A DNA stretch of 64,000 bases from Bacillota bacterium (GTDB lineage Bacteria > Bacillota_I > Bacilli_A > Erysipelotrichales > Erysipelotrichaceae). The translations under genes were made by a program, and so were the position numbers. The notes under the pieces were generated by a model, which did no database searches, had not been told where the DNA came from, and saw nothing but the letters and a program-made list of their open reading frames with translations. Below are positions 8,615-15,819 of the stretch, piece after piece (within the stretch, counting starts at the first letter, position 1; each line of letters opens with the position of its first letter). The DNA is taken from contig JAHFCO010000004.1 of the NCBI GenBank assembly GCA_023249475.1, positions 1-64,000 of the forward strand, read 5' to 3'.

Positions 8615-10682
8615 AGTTGCCTCCGTCGACGACACGCATCGCATTGAGAATGGCCAGAATCGCCACACCCACGTCGGCGAACACCGCCAGCCACATGGAG
8701 GCGATGCCCAGGCTTCCGAGAATCAGGATCCCAATCTTGACCGTCAAAACGAAGGCGAGGTTTTGTTTCAACACGAACATCGTGCGCTTGGAAAGACGGA
8801 TCGCATCGCTGATGGCCAAGGGGCTGTCGTGGGTCAGCACGACATCCGAGGCTTCGATGGCGACGTCGCTTCCCATCGCACCCATCGCGATCGATACGTC
8901 CGCGATCGCCAAGGCGGCGGCGTCGTTCATCCCGTCGCCCACGAAGGCGACCTTCTTCCCTTCGCTTTTCGCTCTCTCAAGATGAGCCACTTTGTCTTCC
9001 GGACGGGATTCCCCGAAATAGCCGTCCAATTTTAACGTATCACTGACTTTCTTCACGACGTCGGTTTTATCCCCGGAGATCATCACGACGTTTACTTTAT
9101 CCTGGTGGAGGCGTTGGATCGCTTCCCTGCTTTCATCCTTGATTTCATCTTCCATCACCAAGGTACCCAGATAATGGTATTCGCTCAAGACATGGATCAC
9201 GGTCTTGTCGCGTACATCCGTCGGGATCTTGATGTTGCGGGAGGCGGCCAAGCGTCCGTTGCCGACCAGATAGACCTGCCCGTCGAATTCCGCCTGCAAT
9301 CCGTATCCCGGAAGTTCCTGCATCTTTTCGATGCGGCTCAAATCGATGTCTTTCCCATAGGCGTCCAAAACCGCTTTGGCTAACGGATGGGTCGAGGAAG
9401 CTTCCGCATGCGCCGCGATTTCAAGCAGGGTCTCGCTGTCGACCGTGTTGACGAGGATTTCACTCACGACGAACTGACCTTTGGTGAGGGTCCCGGTCTT
9501 ATCGACCATCACTTCATCGACCAGCGCCAGTTTCTGTAGGGCGACGCCGCCTTTCACCAAGATACCCAGGGACGAAGCTTTCCCGATGGCCGCATAAAAG
9601 CCCAAGGGGATCGAAATCAACAGGGCGCACGGGCAAGAGATGACAAGGAAAATCAATGCGCGATGCATCCCGGTCACCCAGTCCTGCGTCGTTACGCCAT
9701 AGCTGATCGCCAACAGGAGCGCAAGGAAAACCACGGTCGGCGTGTAGACTTTGGCGAAACGGGTGATGAAACGCTCCATCGGGGCTTTCTTCAAGGAAGC
9801 TTGTTCGACGAAGGAAACCATTTTCTGAAGGGTCGAGTCGTTGGCCCGTTTGGTGACCTTCAAGAGAAAACGGGATTGTTGGTTGATGGATCCGGAAAGC
9901 ACGGCCATCCCCGGTTCGATCGAGGTCAATGTGCTTTCCCCGCTGATGGAGGAAGTATCGATGTTGGATCGTCCTTCATGGACGATCCCGTCCAAGGGAA
10001 TCATCGCACCCGGTTGAATCACCAGGATGTCGTTGACGAAGACGTTCTTCGGATCGATCTCGCTGGTTTTCCCGCCACGCAAGACGACGGCGACCTGCGG
10101 AACGGCTTTGAGACAACTCGCGATCGTTTTACGCGCCGCGTCGACCGCCCTTTCCTGCAAAGCTTCGCCGACCCGGTAGAACACCATGACGCCCAACGCT
10201 TCGGCGAAATCACCCAATGCCAAGGCACCCAAGGTCGCGATGCTCATCAAGAACGTTTCGTCGAACCATTCCTTATTGCGAAGGTTCGCCACCGCTTTTC
10301 TTAGGACGGGATAGGCGATCGGCAGATAGACGATGACTAAAAGCACATCGAAGACAGGGTTCTCGATGAAAAACGAAAGCAGAACCAACGCGGTCGCTCC
10401 GATGAGAATCCATTCTTCCCGGCTCAGTTTCTTCTTGACGTTGGTCTCCACGTTCTGATTCCGCTTCAACGTCACGTCTTCGATCTTCTTCACGGCGGAT
10501 TGCCAACGATCCAGTTTCCCTTCGTCGAACTTCATCCCTTCCGCCAAGGTAAGCATCACTTTCCCGCGTGCGAAATCCACCTGGGCGGAGTGGATTTCAT
10601 CCTGCCGTCCAAGTTCCTTTTCGATCTTCAGTGCGCAGTTCGCGCAATCCAATCCTTCAATCGTCAGTACGATGTGTTCCAT
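8595..10682 (-). CDS. Heavy-metal P1B-type ATPase (CadA/ZntA-like)
   Basis: A 695-residue P1B-type ATPase exporting soft divalent metals (Zn, Cd, Pb). An N-terminal HMA domain has the CANC metal site (about residue 14-17). The membrane CPC motif appears in 'ISCPCALLI', the phosphorylation site as DKTGTLTKG and the hinge as 'FVGDGMNDAAAL'. CPC together with a downstream 'DVGVAILAILNAMRVV' segment is typical of Zn/Cd pumps rather than CopA. The ArsR regulator gene overlaps the start by 26 bases, giving a self-contained metal-resistance operon; the tail of the gene overlaps the exonuclease gene. Confidence 0.92.
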   Translation of the reverse strand: MEHIVLTIEGLDCANCALKIEKELGRQDEIHSAQVDFARGKVMLTLAEGMKFDEGKLDRWQSAVKKIEDVTLKRNQNVETNVKKKLSREEWILIGATALVLLSFFIENPVFDVLLVIVYLPIAYPVLRKAVANLRNKEWFDETFLMSIATLGALALGDFAEALGVMVFYRVGEALQERAVDAARKTIASCLKAVPQVAVVLRGGKTSEIDPKNVFVNDILVIQPGAMIPLDGIVHEGRSNIDTSSISGESTLTSIEPGMAVLSGSINQQSRFLLKVTKRANDSTLQKMVSFVEQASLKKAPMERFITRFAKVYTPTVVFLALLLAISYGVTTQDWVTGMHRALIFLVISCPCALLISIPLGFYAAIGKASSLGILVKGGVALQKLALVDEVMVDKTGTLTKGQFVVSEILVNTVDSETLLEIAAHAEASSTHPLAKAVLDAYGKDIDLSRIEKMQELPGYGLQAEFDGQVYLVGNGRLAASRNIKIPTDVRDKTVIHVLSEYHYLGTLVMEDEIKDESREAIQRLHQDKVNVVMISGDKTDVVKKVSDTLKLDGYFGESRPEDKVAHLERAKSEGKKVAFVGDGMNDAAALAIADVSIAMGAMGSDVAIEASDVVLTHDSPLAISDAIRLSKRTMFVLKQNLAFVLTVKIGILILGSLGIASMWLAVFADVGVAILAILNAMRVVDGGNYALDGH

Positions 10683-11031
10683 AACGTTCTCCTACGTGTT
10701 CCAACGCTTGTAAAAAGATCGTTTCGACATGGGCGTCGTCGAAATGATAAAAGACATGCTTCCCTCTTTTTTCACTCTTCACCAAGCGGGCGGATTTCAA
10801 ATCCGCCAGTTGATGGCTGATCGCCGATTGGCTCATGCCTAAAACCGCCGAAAGATCCGCGACGCAGAGTTCACCGGATTTCAACGTCATCAAGACGCGA
10901 AGCCGCGTCGGATCCGCCAGCATCTTAAACAGATCGCCGAGTTCTTCGATCTGGTCTTGTTCGTCCAATATTTCTTTCGCATGTTTCGCCGCTTCGGGAT
11001 GATGGGCGCCCGCGAGTTCAAGTTGTGACAT
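10657..11031 (-). CDS. ArsR/SmtB-family metal-responsive repressor
   Basis: A 124-residue winged-helix repressor. The core 'LGDLFKMLADPTRLRVLMTLKSGELCVADLSAVLGMSQSAISHQLADLKSARLVKSEKRGKHVFYHFDDAHV' is standard ArsR/SmtB/CadC. The recognition helix contains 'GMSQSAISHQL'. The 'ELCVADL' segment keeps one Cys in the alpha-3 position used by CadC/ArsR sensors, and the C-terminal 'DDAHVETIFLQALEHVGE' carries the D-x-H...H-x-x-E-type alpha-5 ligands of zinc sensors. It is expected to derepress the downstream ATPase when zinc or cadmium binds. The gene is autoregulated through the operator just upstream. Confidence 0.92.
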   Translation of the reverse strand: MSQLELAGAHHPEAAKHAKEILDEQDQIEELGDLFKMLADPTRLRVLMTLKSGELCVADLSAVLGMSQSAISHQLADLKSARLVKSEKRGKHVFYHFDDAHVETIFLQALEHVGERYGTHRTDD

Positions 11032-11044
11032 TCGACCCTCCTAC

Positions 11045-11064
11045 ATATGAACAGTTGCTCATAT
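11045..11064 (-). promoter_or_regulatory. ArsR/SmtB 12-2-12-type operator
   Basis: The imperfect palindrome ATATGAACAGTTGCTCATAT matches the ArsR-family operator half-sites (ATATGA-CA / TG-TCATAT around a 2-base centre). A further half-site, TGTTCAT, lies at 11064-11070. It covers the expected transcription start, between the -10 and the ribosome site of the repressor gene. Confidence 0.82.
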
Positions 11065-11074
11065 GTTCATGAAT

Positions 11075-11103
11075 AGTATAACGCTACTCTTTCCAAAAGT
11101 AAA
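11075..11103 (-). promoter_or_regulatory. Promoter of the arsR-ATPase operon
   Basis: Minus-strand -35 TTTACT (11098-11103), 17-base spacer, -10 TATACT (11075-11080). The operator begins 10 bases downstream of the -10. Confidence 0.72.
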
Positions 11104-11107
11104 CATA

Positions 11108-11133
11108 AAGAAAGAGTGAAACTTTGGTTTCAC
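11108..11133 (-). terminator. Terminator of the vanW-like gene
   Basis: GTGAAAC/GTTTCAC stem (11116-11122 with 11127-11133) with a 4-base loop, overlapping the stop codon and followed on the minus strand by a T-rich tract. Confidence 0.6.
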
Positions 11134-11957
11134 CCAATGACTTCGACATCAAGCAACGAAGGATCATATTTTACTTCCGCATGATTTATCTTAACTAAAT
11201 CCCGCTTTACCACAAGCCCCGTTCTTCGATCCACGCTTTCTCTGACGATACGGGAATTTCGATAGACCTTCCCTTCTTCCATCGTAAAGCGCTCCATCTC
11301 ACATTTGATGTGGTGTTTTAGTCGAGGACTTCGATCACTTCGAATTTCCCCGCATAGATACTTATCATCCACGCTCACCATAAGTTGATATGTGATCTCC
11401 GTACTATTTTTGAAGCGATAGTCCAGGGAAGGATGAGAAATCGACGTACCCGTCCCAAAAGGGATTTGGCGTCCGAAATCCGGGAAGAGATCAATGCCGT
11501 CGTGGTGGTGATGTTCAATGATCTGCATATCCGTGTGAAGAATCAGCCAATGGATTAGGTTGGTAAACTGACAGAGTCCGCCTCCGATGCCTCTTGATGT
11601 TTTACCTGATGAAATCGTCAACCCTTCAAGATACCCATCTTGGGATCGGATCGATCCGACCAATTTCCAAAACGAAAAAGTTTCGCCGGGTTGGATCAGG
11701 ATGCCTGTCACTTTCGGCGCTGCGATCGATAGATTCACCGCCTTGTTTTCCTGTAGTCGCATGTCCACATCCCCGAGTTTTCTGCGAATCAGTGACTGAT
11801 GTGAATAGATGCGAAACGGCAACTTCTTGGATGTACGCCTCGTTGCGAAGACCTCATTGGTGACGAGGTCGGATCCAATTCTGAGCACTCTCTGTTTATA
11901 GGAAGACATTCGATAAGTCAACGGCGAGATCTCGCAAAACAATTTTCTACTTTTCAT
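11130..11957 (-). CDS. VanW family protein
   Basis: A 275-residue protein with the VanW domain: 'GETFSFWKLVGSIRSQDGYLEGLTISSGKTSRGIGGGLCQFTNLIHWLILHTDMQIIEHHHHDGIDLFPDFGRQIPFGTG'. VanW was found as an accessory gene in vanB-type clusters but is widespread in Gram-positives without glycopeptide resistance, and its biochemical role is unknown. No van ligase or VanX/VanY neighbour is present, so a resistance role is not suggested. There is no signal peptide. Composition is slightly more AT-rich than its neighbours. Confidence 0.87.
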   Translation of the reverse strand: MKSRKLFCEISPLTYRMSSYKQRVLRIGSDLVTNEVFATRRTSKKLPFRIYSHQSLIRRKLGDVDMRLQENKAVNLSIAAPKVTGILIQPGETFSFWKLVGSIRSQDGYLEGLTISSGKTSRGIGGGLCQFTNLIHWLILHTDMQIIEHHHHDGIDLFPDFGRQIPFGTGTSISHPSLDYRFKNSTEITYQLMVSVDDKYLCGEIRSDRSPRLKHHIKCEMERFTMEEGKVYRNSRIVRESVDRRTGLVVKRDLVKINHAEVKYDPSLLDVEVIG

Positions 11958-11975
11958 GGTCCCCCACCCTGTTTT

Positions 11976-12341
11976 CTATCGCTTCGGCACGATCTCCAAC
12001 CAATACCCGTCAGGGTCGTTGATGAAGTAGATGCCCATCGACGTGTTCTCGAAACAGATGCAGCCCATTTCCTCATGTTTCTTGTGCCACAGATCGTATT
12101 CGTCGGTGATGAAGGCGAGATGGAACTCGGCTTCCCCAAGATCATAGGGTTCCGTACGGTCTTTCAACCAAGTCAATTCGAGTTGAAACAAGCCGTTGTC
12201 GTCTTCCAAAAACGTCAGCACGAAACTTCCGTCCGCCGCTTTCTTTTCACGGACGACATGCAGGTTCAATGCCGATTGATAGAACGCGATCGACTTCTCT
12301 CTGTCCAAAACATTGAAATTCACGTGGGCGAATGTGAGCAT
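11976..12341 (-). CDS. VOC-family protein, glyoxalase I-like
   Basis: A 121-residue vicinal-oxygen-chelate protein. The beta-alpha-beta-beta-beta halves are 'FAHVNFNVLDREKSIAFYQSALNL' and 'EFHLAFITDEYDLWHKKHEEMG'. Expected metal ligands are visible as His 6, Glu in 'FQLELTW', His in 'FHLAF' and Glu in 'YWLEIVP'. All four fit a lactoylglutathione lyase-like fold, but VOC members have many substrates. It is 9 bases downstream of the TauE/SafE gene and may be cotranscribed with it. Confidence 0.82.
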   Translation of the reverse strand: MLTFAHVNFNVLDREKSIAFYQSALNLHVVREKKAADGSFVLTFLEDDNGLFQLELTWLKDRTEPYDLGEAEFHLAFITDEYDLWHKKHEEMGCICFENTSMGIYFINDPDGYWLEIVPKR

Positions 12342-12350
12342 GGGTACCTC

Positions 12351-13088
12351 CTACAGTACGTCGACAATCAGTTTCAAAAGCAACAACCCCAACACCCCGA
12401 CCAAGGCCGGACGGATGACTTTCGCCCCGTGCTTGATCGCGTAGATCGACCCCAAACGGCTGCCGATGATCGAACAGAGCGCGGCGGGGAGGGCGAGATA
12501 GAAGAGGACGTTGCCGGAAAGCAGGAACACCGTCATCGCCGCCAGGTTGCTGGCGAGGTTGACCACCTTCGCCGTCCCGGAAGCGCGCGTATAATCGATA
12601 TGCATGAAGGTGACATAACAGAAGATCAAGAGGCTTCCCGTACCGGGTCCCAGAAACCCGTCGTAGGTGCCGATCACCAACGCGATGAGTATCCCTAAGG
12701 GCAAATTGACATCCATGGTCTGGATTTCGGTCTTCGCCTTGCGCGTCAGCAGGAAGGCCGCCATCATGGGGATCACCCCGATCAGGATTTTCTTCAGATA
12801 AATGTCCTCGACCAACAAGGTCAGCGACGAACCGATCGACGAACCGATCCAGGCGAAAATCGCCGACAAGAGGGCGAGTTTACGAAGATAGCGGTCGTTG
12901 CGGACATACTGGAACGTCGCCATGATCGCGCCGAAACTCGATGAAAACTTATTCGACCCCAACGCTTGGTGCATCGGGATCCCCGCCATGGTGTAGGCGG
13001 GTAAGGAAATCAACCCGCCGCCGCCGGCGATCGAATCGATGAACCCGGCCAAGAAGACCAAGGGTGCGACAATCAGTAGTTTCTCCAT
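12351..13088 (-). CDS. TauE/SafE (TSUP) family anion permease
   Basis: A 245-residue polytopic membrane protein with about eight hydrophobic segments. The two TSUP repeat signatures are 'LAGFIDSIAGGGGLISLPAYT' near the N-terminus and 'GTYDGFLGPGTGSLLIFCYV' in the second half. Family members move sulfite, sulfonates or other sulfur-containing organic anions. No sulfur-metabolism gene adjoins it to refine this. Confidence 0.86.
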   Translation of the reverse strand: MEKLLIVAPLVFLAGFIDSIAGGGGLISLPAYTMAGIPMHQALGSNKFSSSFGAIMATFQYVRNDRYLRKLALLSAIFAWIGSSIGSSLTLLVEDIYLKKILIGVIPMMAAFLLTRKAKTEIQTMDVNLPLGILIALVIGTYDGFLGPGTGSLLIFCYVTFMHIDYTRASGTAKVVNLASNLAAMTVFLLSGNVLFYLALPAALCSIIGSRLGSIYAIKHGAKVIRPALVGVLGLLLLKLIVDVL

Positions 13089-13159
13089 ACCTTCCCCGCC
13101 TTTTGGACACTATCATACCATAGTGAAAACATGCGTGCACATTCCTCGGTGAATTTTGG

Positions 13160-13165
13160 TATAAT
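13160..13165 (+). promoter_or_regulatory. Extended -10 promoter of mscL
   Basis: TATAAT preceded by TGG (TGn extended -10), 22 bases before the mscL start codon, with an AGAGAGG ribosome site between. No good -35 is visible, as expected for an extended -10. Confidence 0.6.
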
Positions 13166-13186
13166 TTCCTAAGAGAGGTACAAACT

Positions 13187-13588
13187 ATGAAAATCGTAAA
13201 GGAATTCAAAGAATTCGCAATGCGCGGAAACGTCATCGACCTGGCCGTCGGGGTCGTCATCGGGGGGGCGTTCGGGAAGATCGTCACGTCGTTGGTGAAC
13301 GACATCCTGATGCCGGTCATATCGGTCATCACGGGCGGCGTCAATTTCTCCGAACTGAAACTCGTCCTCGTCGAGGCGCAAAGCGAAACGGTCGCCGAAG
13401 TCGCCTTGAAATACGGGAACTTCCTTCAAAACATCGTCGACTTCCTGATCATCGCGTTCTCGATCTTCGTCGTCATCAAGTTCATGAACTCGACGAAGAA
13501 GAAGGTCCAGGAAATCCCAGTTCCGAAACTCCCCGATCCGCAGATCGCCTTACTCGAAGACATTCGGAACTTATTGCGTAAGAAATAA
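13187..13588 (+). CDS. mscL: Large-conductance mechanosensitive channel MscL
   Basis: A 133-residue protein with the MscL signature '[37 protein letters not shown]' (N-terminal helix and TM1), TM2 '[16 protein letters not shown]' and a cytoplasmic C-terminal helix. It forms a homopentameric stretch-gated pore that releases solutes on hypo-osmotic shock. Length is standard. Monocistronic, with its own promoter and terminator. Confidence 0.97.
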   Translation: MKIVKEFKEFAMRGNVIDLAVGVVIGGAFGKIVTSLVNDILMPVISVITGGVNFSELKLVLVEAQSETVAEVALKYGNFLQNIVDFLIIAFSIFVVIKFMNSTKKKVQEIPVPKLPDPQIALLEDIRNLLRKK

Positions 13589-13593
13589 GCAAG

Positions 13594-13614
13594 AGGGCAT
13601 TTGCGCCCTTTTTC
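13594..13614 (+). terminator. Terminator of mscL
   Basis: AGGGC/GCCCT stem (13594-13598 with 13605-13609) followed by a run of T, 5 bases past the mscL stop and 15 bases before the mupG start. Confidence 0.8.
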
Positions 13615-13628
13615 TCTGGAGGAGAAGC

Positions 13629-14690
13629 ATGTTGGAAATCGGTTTTTCAATCTACTCATCAAGCGGCCGGGACATTAACACCCGAATCCTGGACCGGGTC
13701 TGGGATGCGGATTTTACCTACGCGTTCACATCCTTGCACATCCCCGAGGAAGCCACGCCCGAGCTGCGTCAGGAACAACACGACCTCCTGCAGTCCTTGC
13801 GCGATTTGGATGTCAACGTGATGGCGGACATCGGTCCGCGGACCTTGAGCGACATGAAACTTTCGTCGTTTGAAGATCTATCCATGTATCCGATCACGCA
13901 CATGCGGGTGGATTACGGATTCAACCTCGAACAAATGGCGAAAATCAGCGAACACTACATTTTGGTCGTCAATCCATCCACCTTCGCCGAGGAAGATTTC
14001 TTCACTTTGCTGGAACTCGGGGTGAAGCGCGACCGGATCGTCGCCTGCCATAATTTCTATCCGAAAGAATGGACGGGTCTATCCTTGAAACGGGTATCCG
14101 AAAGCAATCGTTTCTACAAGAACCAAAACATCAAGACGATGACGTTCATCGCCGGGGATGCGCTCAAGCGCGGTCCGGTCCATCAAGGGTTGCCGACGGT
14201 GGAAACGATGCGGCATCTGGCCCCGTTGGAAGCGGCGTTGATGCTACGCGAAGAAACCTTCACGGATGTCGTCTTGGTCGGCGACATCGACTTGACGGAG
14301 AAGAGTTGGGAAGACTTGATCGCCTTGTCCCACGGGTATGTCCGTCTCCCCTGCACCCTCGATCCGCAATACAAGCATCTTCTCGGCGTCATCCAGCATG
14401 ACCGGATCGATTCCAGCGATTTCCTGATCCGATCCCTCGAATCGCGCATGTATGCCTCGCGCGGTCATCATGTCGAAAGCGTCGGGGCGACCGGGATCGA
14501 AGCCGGAACGATCTTGATCAGCAACGAAGACTATTCACGTTACTCCGGGGAGTTCGAAATCGCCCGCAGGGTACTTGGCGACGATCCGCGGAAAAACAGA
14601 ATCGGTCAAGTATCGACCGAAGCCCTGTATCTTCTTCCCTACATCACCAACGGCATGGGATTCATGTTGGTGGAAGAATTGGATAATTAA
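13629..14690 (+). CDS. mupG: MupG family protein (DUF871), 6-phospho-N-acetylmuramidase
   Basis: A 353-residue protein of the DUF871/MupG family: N-terminal TIM barrel ('EIGFSIYSSSGRD', 'CHNFYPKEWTGLS', 'AGDALKRGPVHQGLPTVE') and C-terminal cyclophilin-like domain ('GYVRLPCTLDPQYKHLLG', 'NRIGQVSTEALYLLPYI'). In Staphylococcus aureus MupG hydrolyses MurNAc-6P-GlcNAc taken up from wall turnover. The adjacent murQ supplies the next step, which strongly supports the call. GGAGGAG lies 7 bases upstream of the start. Confidence 0.88.
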   Translation: MLEIGFSIYSSSGRDINTRILDRVWDADFTYAFTSLHIPEEATPELRQEQHDLLQSLRDLDVNVMADIGPRTLSDMKLSSFEDLSMYPITHMRVDYGFNLEQMAKISEHYILVVNPSTFAEEDFFTLLELGVKRDRIVACHNFYPKEWTGLSLKRVSESNRFYKNQNIKTMTFIAGDALKRGPVHQGLPTVETMRHLAPLEAALMLREETFTDVVLVGDIDLTEKSWEDLIALSHGYVRLPCTLDPQYKHLLGVIQHDRIDSSDFLIRSLESRMYASRGHHVESVGATGIEAGTILISNEDYSRYSGEFEIARRVLGDDPRKNRIGQVSTEALYLLPYITNGMGFMLVEELDN

Positions 14691-14739
14691 TTCAATATTA
14701 TAGATGTTATTCGCATATTCTATTTATTTCCGTCTTCCC

Positions 14740-14751
14740 ATTGTGTACAAT
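14740..14751 (+). promoter_or_regulatory. Possible operator between mupG and murQ
   Basis: The palindrome ATTGTGTACAAT (5-bp arms, 2-base centre) sits 24 bases before the murQ start in the 85-base gap after mupG. It could be a regulator site or a chance palindrome. Confidence 0.25.
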
Positions 14752-14775
14752 GAACGTGACCATGGAGGAGAACAC

Positions 14776-15690
14776 ATGAATCCTGTAAAAATCAACCATC
14801 TGAACACTGAACAACGCAATCCCAAGACAATGATGCTGGATACCTTAAGCCCGCTGGAAATCGTCACGATCATGAACGAGGAAGACGGGAAGATCGCGGA
14901 TGCGATCCATGAGAAACTCCCCGAGATCGCCCGGGCAATCGAAACGATCGTCGCCGCCCTCTATGAAGGCGGCCGGGTGATCTATCTGGGTGCCGGCACC
15001 AGCGGAAGACTGGGCGTCCTTGACGCCTCGGAATGCCCTCCGACCTTCTCGACGACCGACGAATTCATCGGCTTGATCGCCGGCGGCGACATCGCCTTGC
15101 GCAGAGCCGTCGAAGGCGCGGAAGATTCGAAGGAACTCGGCGTGGAAGACCTAAAGAAACAATCGTTGAAAAAAGAAGACGTCGTCGTCGGATTGGCCGC
15201 CAGCGGTAGGACGCCCTATGTCATCGGAGCCCTCGACTATGCCAAACAGCTCGGATGCGCCACCATCGCCGTTTCCTGTAATCCGGGATCGACGATCGGA
15301 CAGATGGCGGACATCGCCATCGACATCGCCCCGGGACCGGAAGTCCTGACGGGATCGACGCGCCTTAAATCCGGCACCGCCCAAAAGATGGTCCTGAACA
15401 TGCTTTCGACCGCTTCGATGGTCCGCTATGGGAAAACCTACGGAAACCTCATGGTCGACGTCGCCGCGACCAACCTGAAACTGATCGAGCGCACGGTGAA
15501 GATCGTCCAGGAAGCGACGGGATGCGACGATGCGTCGGCACGGGAAGCCTTGGGTCGATGCAACCATAAACCCAAGGTCGCCATCGTGATGATCTTGTGC
15601 GAGTGCACCCATGAAGAAGCATTGAAACGATTGGATAACGCCCGCGGATTCGTCCGTGAAGCCATCAAGCAAGAAAACTCCGCTAAATGA
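14776..15690 (+). CDS. murQ: N-acetylmuramic acid 6-phosphate etherase MurQ
   Basis: A 304-residue etherase that converts MurNAc-6P to GlcNAc-6P plus D-lactate. It shows the SIS domain 'IYLGAGTSGRLGVLDASECPPTF', 'GEDSKE'-like linker and 'GLAASGRTPYVIGAL', 'LTGSTRLKSGTAQKMVLNM' and 'NLMVDVAATNLKL', all highly conserved. The start at 14776 has GGAGGAG 6 bases upstream; the open frame to 14704 has no ribosome site. It follows mupG by 85 bases. The mobile island begins immediately after its stop, so its native terminator may have been displaced. Confidence 0.95.
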   Translation: MNPVKINHLNTEQRNPKTMMLDTLSPLEIVTIMNEEDGKIADAIHEKLPEIARAIETIVAALYEGGRVIYLGAGTSGRLGVLDASECPPTFSTTDEFIGLIAGGDIALRRAVEGAEDSKELGVEDLKKQSLKKEDVVVGLAASGRTPYVIGALDYAKQLGCATIAVSCNPGSTIGQMADIAIDIAPGPEVLTGSTRLKSGTAQKMVLNMLSTASMVRYGKTYGNLMVDVAATNLKLIERTVKIVQEATGCDDASAREALGRCNHKPKVAIVMILCECTHEEALKRLDNARGFVREAIKQENSAK

Positions 15691-15700
15691 AGCTTTCACT

Positions 15701-15710
15701 TAGGGATTGA
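15701..15710 (+). repeat. Left copy of the 10-bp inverted end sequence
   Basis: TAGGGATTGA, 10 bases past the murQ stop. It lies in the loop of an imperfect inverted repeat (TGAAGCTTTCACTT at 15688-15701 and AAGTGAACAGCTTCA at 15721-15735), a layout that would suit a recombinase binding site. Confidence 0.5.
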
Positions 15711-15750
15711 ATATAAAACCAAGTGAACAGCTTCAAACGGGGGCAAAAAG

Positions 15751-15799
15751 AGACCAGTCACATTCAAGCGTAAGTGCTTGATGTGGCTGGTCTTTTCTC
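15751..15799. terminator. Strong bidirectional terminator at the island's left edge
   Basis: A long, nearly perfect hairpin (AGACCAGTCACATTCAAGC against GCTTGATGTGGCTGGTCT) with A-rich and T-rich flanks. It lies between murQ and the convergent DGQHR-domain gene and ends the restriction operon. Confidence 0.8.
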
Positions 15800-15819
15800 T
15801 ATTCTTCGTCATAGCAATT

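Noticed and set aside
11130-11957. Glycopeptide resistance locus because of VanW
   Set aside because: No VanA/B ligase, VanH, VanX, VanY, VanR or VanS is nearby; VanW-domain proteins are widespread without resistance.
15688-15735. Imperfect inverted repeat TGAAGCTTTCACTT / AAGTGAACAGCTTCA as the murQ terminator
   Set aside because: The loop is 19 bases, there is no T-run, and the right arm probably belongs to the inserted element; kept only as context for the end sequence.
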